From assembly GCA_030609865.1 (NCBI GenBank), contig JAUWSZ010000209.1, forward strand, positions 1 to 5,678: a stretch of DNA of 5,678 bases. Direction: 5' to 3'. Shown piece by piece: positions 5,599 through 5,678 of the stretch (its first letter is position 1; each line of letters opens with the position of its first letter). The translations under genes were made by a program, and so were the position numbers. Under the pieces are notes generated by a model. It was not told the DNA's origin and ran no database searches. It was given only the letters and a program-made list of their open reading frames with translations. Source of the DNA: a bacterium. Its GTDB lineage: Bacteria > Desulfobacterota > DSWW01.

Positions 5599-5627
5599 AC
5601 TTTAGAGGCCTGGAAAGGGCCGGTCAA
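5599..5627 (-). promoter_or_regulatory. Sigma70-type promoter candidate for the methyltransferase
   Basis: On the minus strand TTGACC (5627-5622, five of six to the -35 consensus) is followed after exactly 17 bases by TAAAGT (5604-5599, four of six to the -10). Transcription would begin near 5592, giving a leader of about 40 bases before the ATG. Inverted CCAGG/CCTGG pentamers (5590-5594 and 5609-5613) flank the -10, which might be an operator or chance. Confidence 0.5.
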
Positions 5628-5678
5628 GAAATCCCTGAGGTTCGTGAGAAGACAATCAAGCGACAGATGGGTCAATTC

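Noticed and set aside
5565..5678. Open frame entering from the window edge on the minus strand (38 codons ending in TGA at 5567-5565), and an open frame on the plus strand (5577-5678)
   Set aside because: Both are short, neither has a recognisable motif or visible start, and the stretch contains a good promoter for the methyltransferase. They might be ends of genes outside the window, but this cannot be decided here.

Overview
The window holds one end of a cell-surface polysaccharide (EPS, capsule or O-antigen-like) gene cluster and, separated by a repeat-rich spacer, a methyltransferase gene of different base composition. All five supported genes lie on the minus strand, so the natural reading direction is from high to low coordinates. 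The four polysaccharide genes are GC-rich (60-base samples counted by hand gave 63% at 2041-2100 and 72% at 1141-1200). With the dispersed intergenic repeats this suggests a GC-rich Gram-negative bacterium, perhaps a deltaproteobacterium (Desulfobacterota) or a relative. The lineage guess is weak because no taxonomic marker is present.

Layout in the direction of transcription. (1) 5678-5550: a short upstream region with a good sigma70-type promoter candidate. (2) 5549-4746: a class I SAM-dependent methyltransferase in AT-rich DNA (27% and 38% GC in two 60-base samples). (3) 4745-4219: about 527 bases without a gene, holding a short AT-rich palindrome, a compound element made of heptamer arrays around a GC-rich hairpin, and CGTGCC/CGTCCT hexamer arrays. 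(4) 4218-3283: a GT2 glycosyltransferase that very probably starts at TTG. (5) 3153-2032 and 2012-900: two GT4 glycosyltransferases in close tandem. (6) 907-811: a second copy of the heptamer/hairpin element, which supplies the stop codon of the second GT4 gene. (7) 787-1: the N-terminal 262 residues of a polyprenyl-phosphate hexose-1-phosphate transferase (WcaJ/PssY type), cut by the window edge before its catalytic domain.

How the genes work together (inference from families): the membrane phosphotransferase would start the repeat unit by loading the first sugar phosphate on undecaprenyl phosphate, and the three cytoplasmic glycosyltransferases would add further sugars. The polymerase, flippase and export genes are not in view and probably lie beyond position 1. 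The methyltransferase shares the strand but has its own promoter candidate and different composition, so it is probably a separate, possibly acquired unit.

No wholly new system of genes is evident. The most unusual material is non-coding: two diverged copies of a symmetric heptamer/hairpin element bordering the glycosyltransferase genes, and a G/C mononucleotide tract of 8 or 9 in each of the three glycosyltransferase genes.
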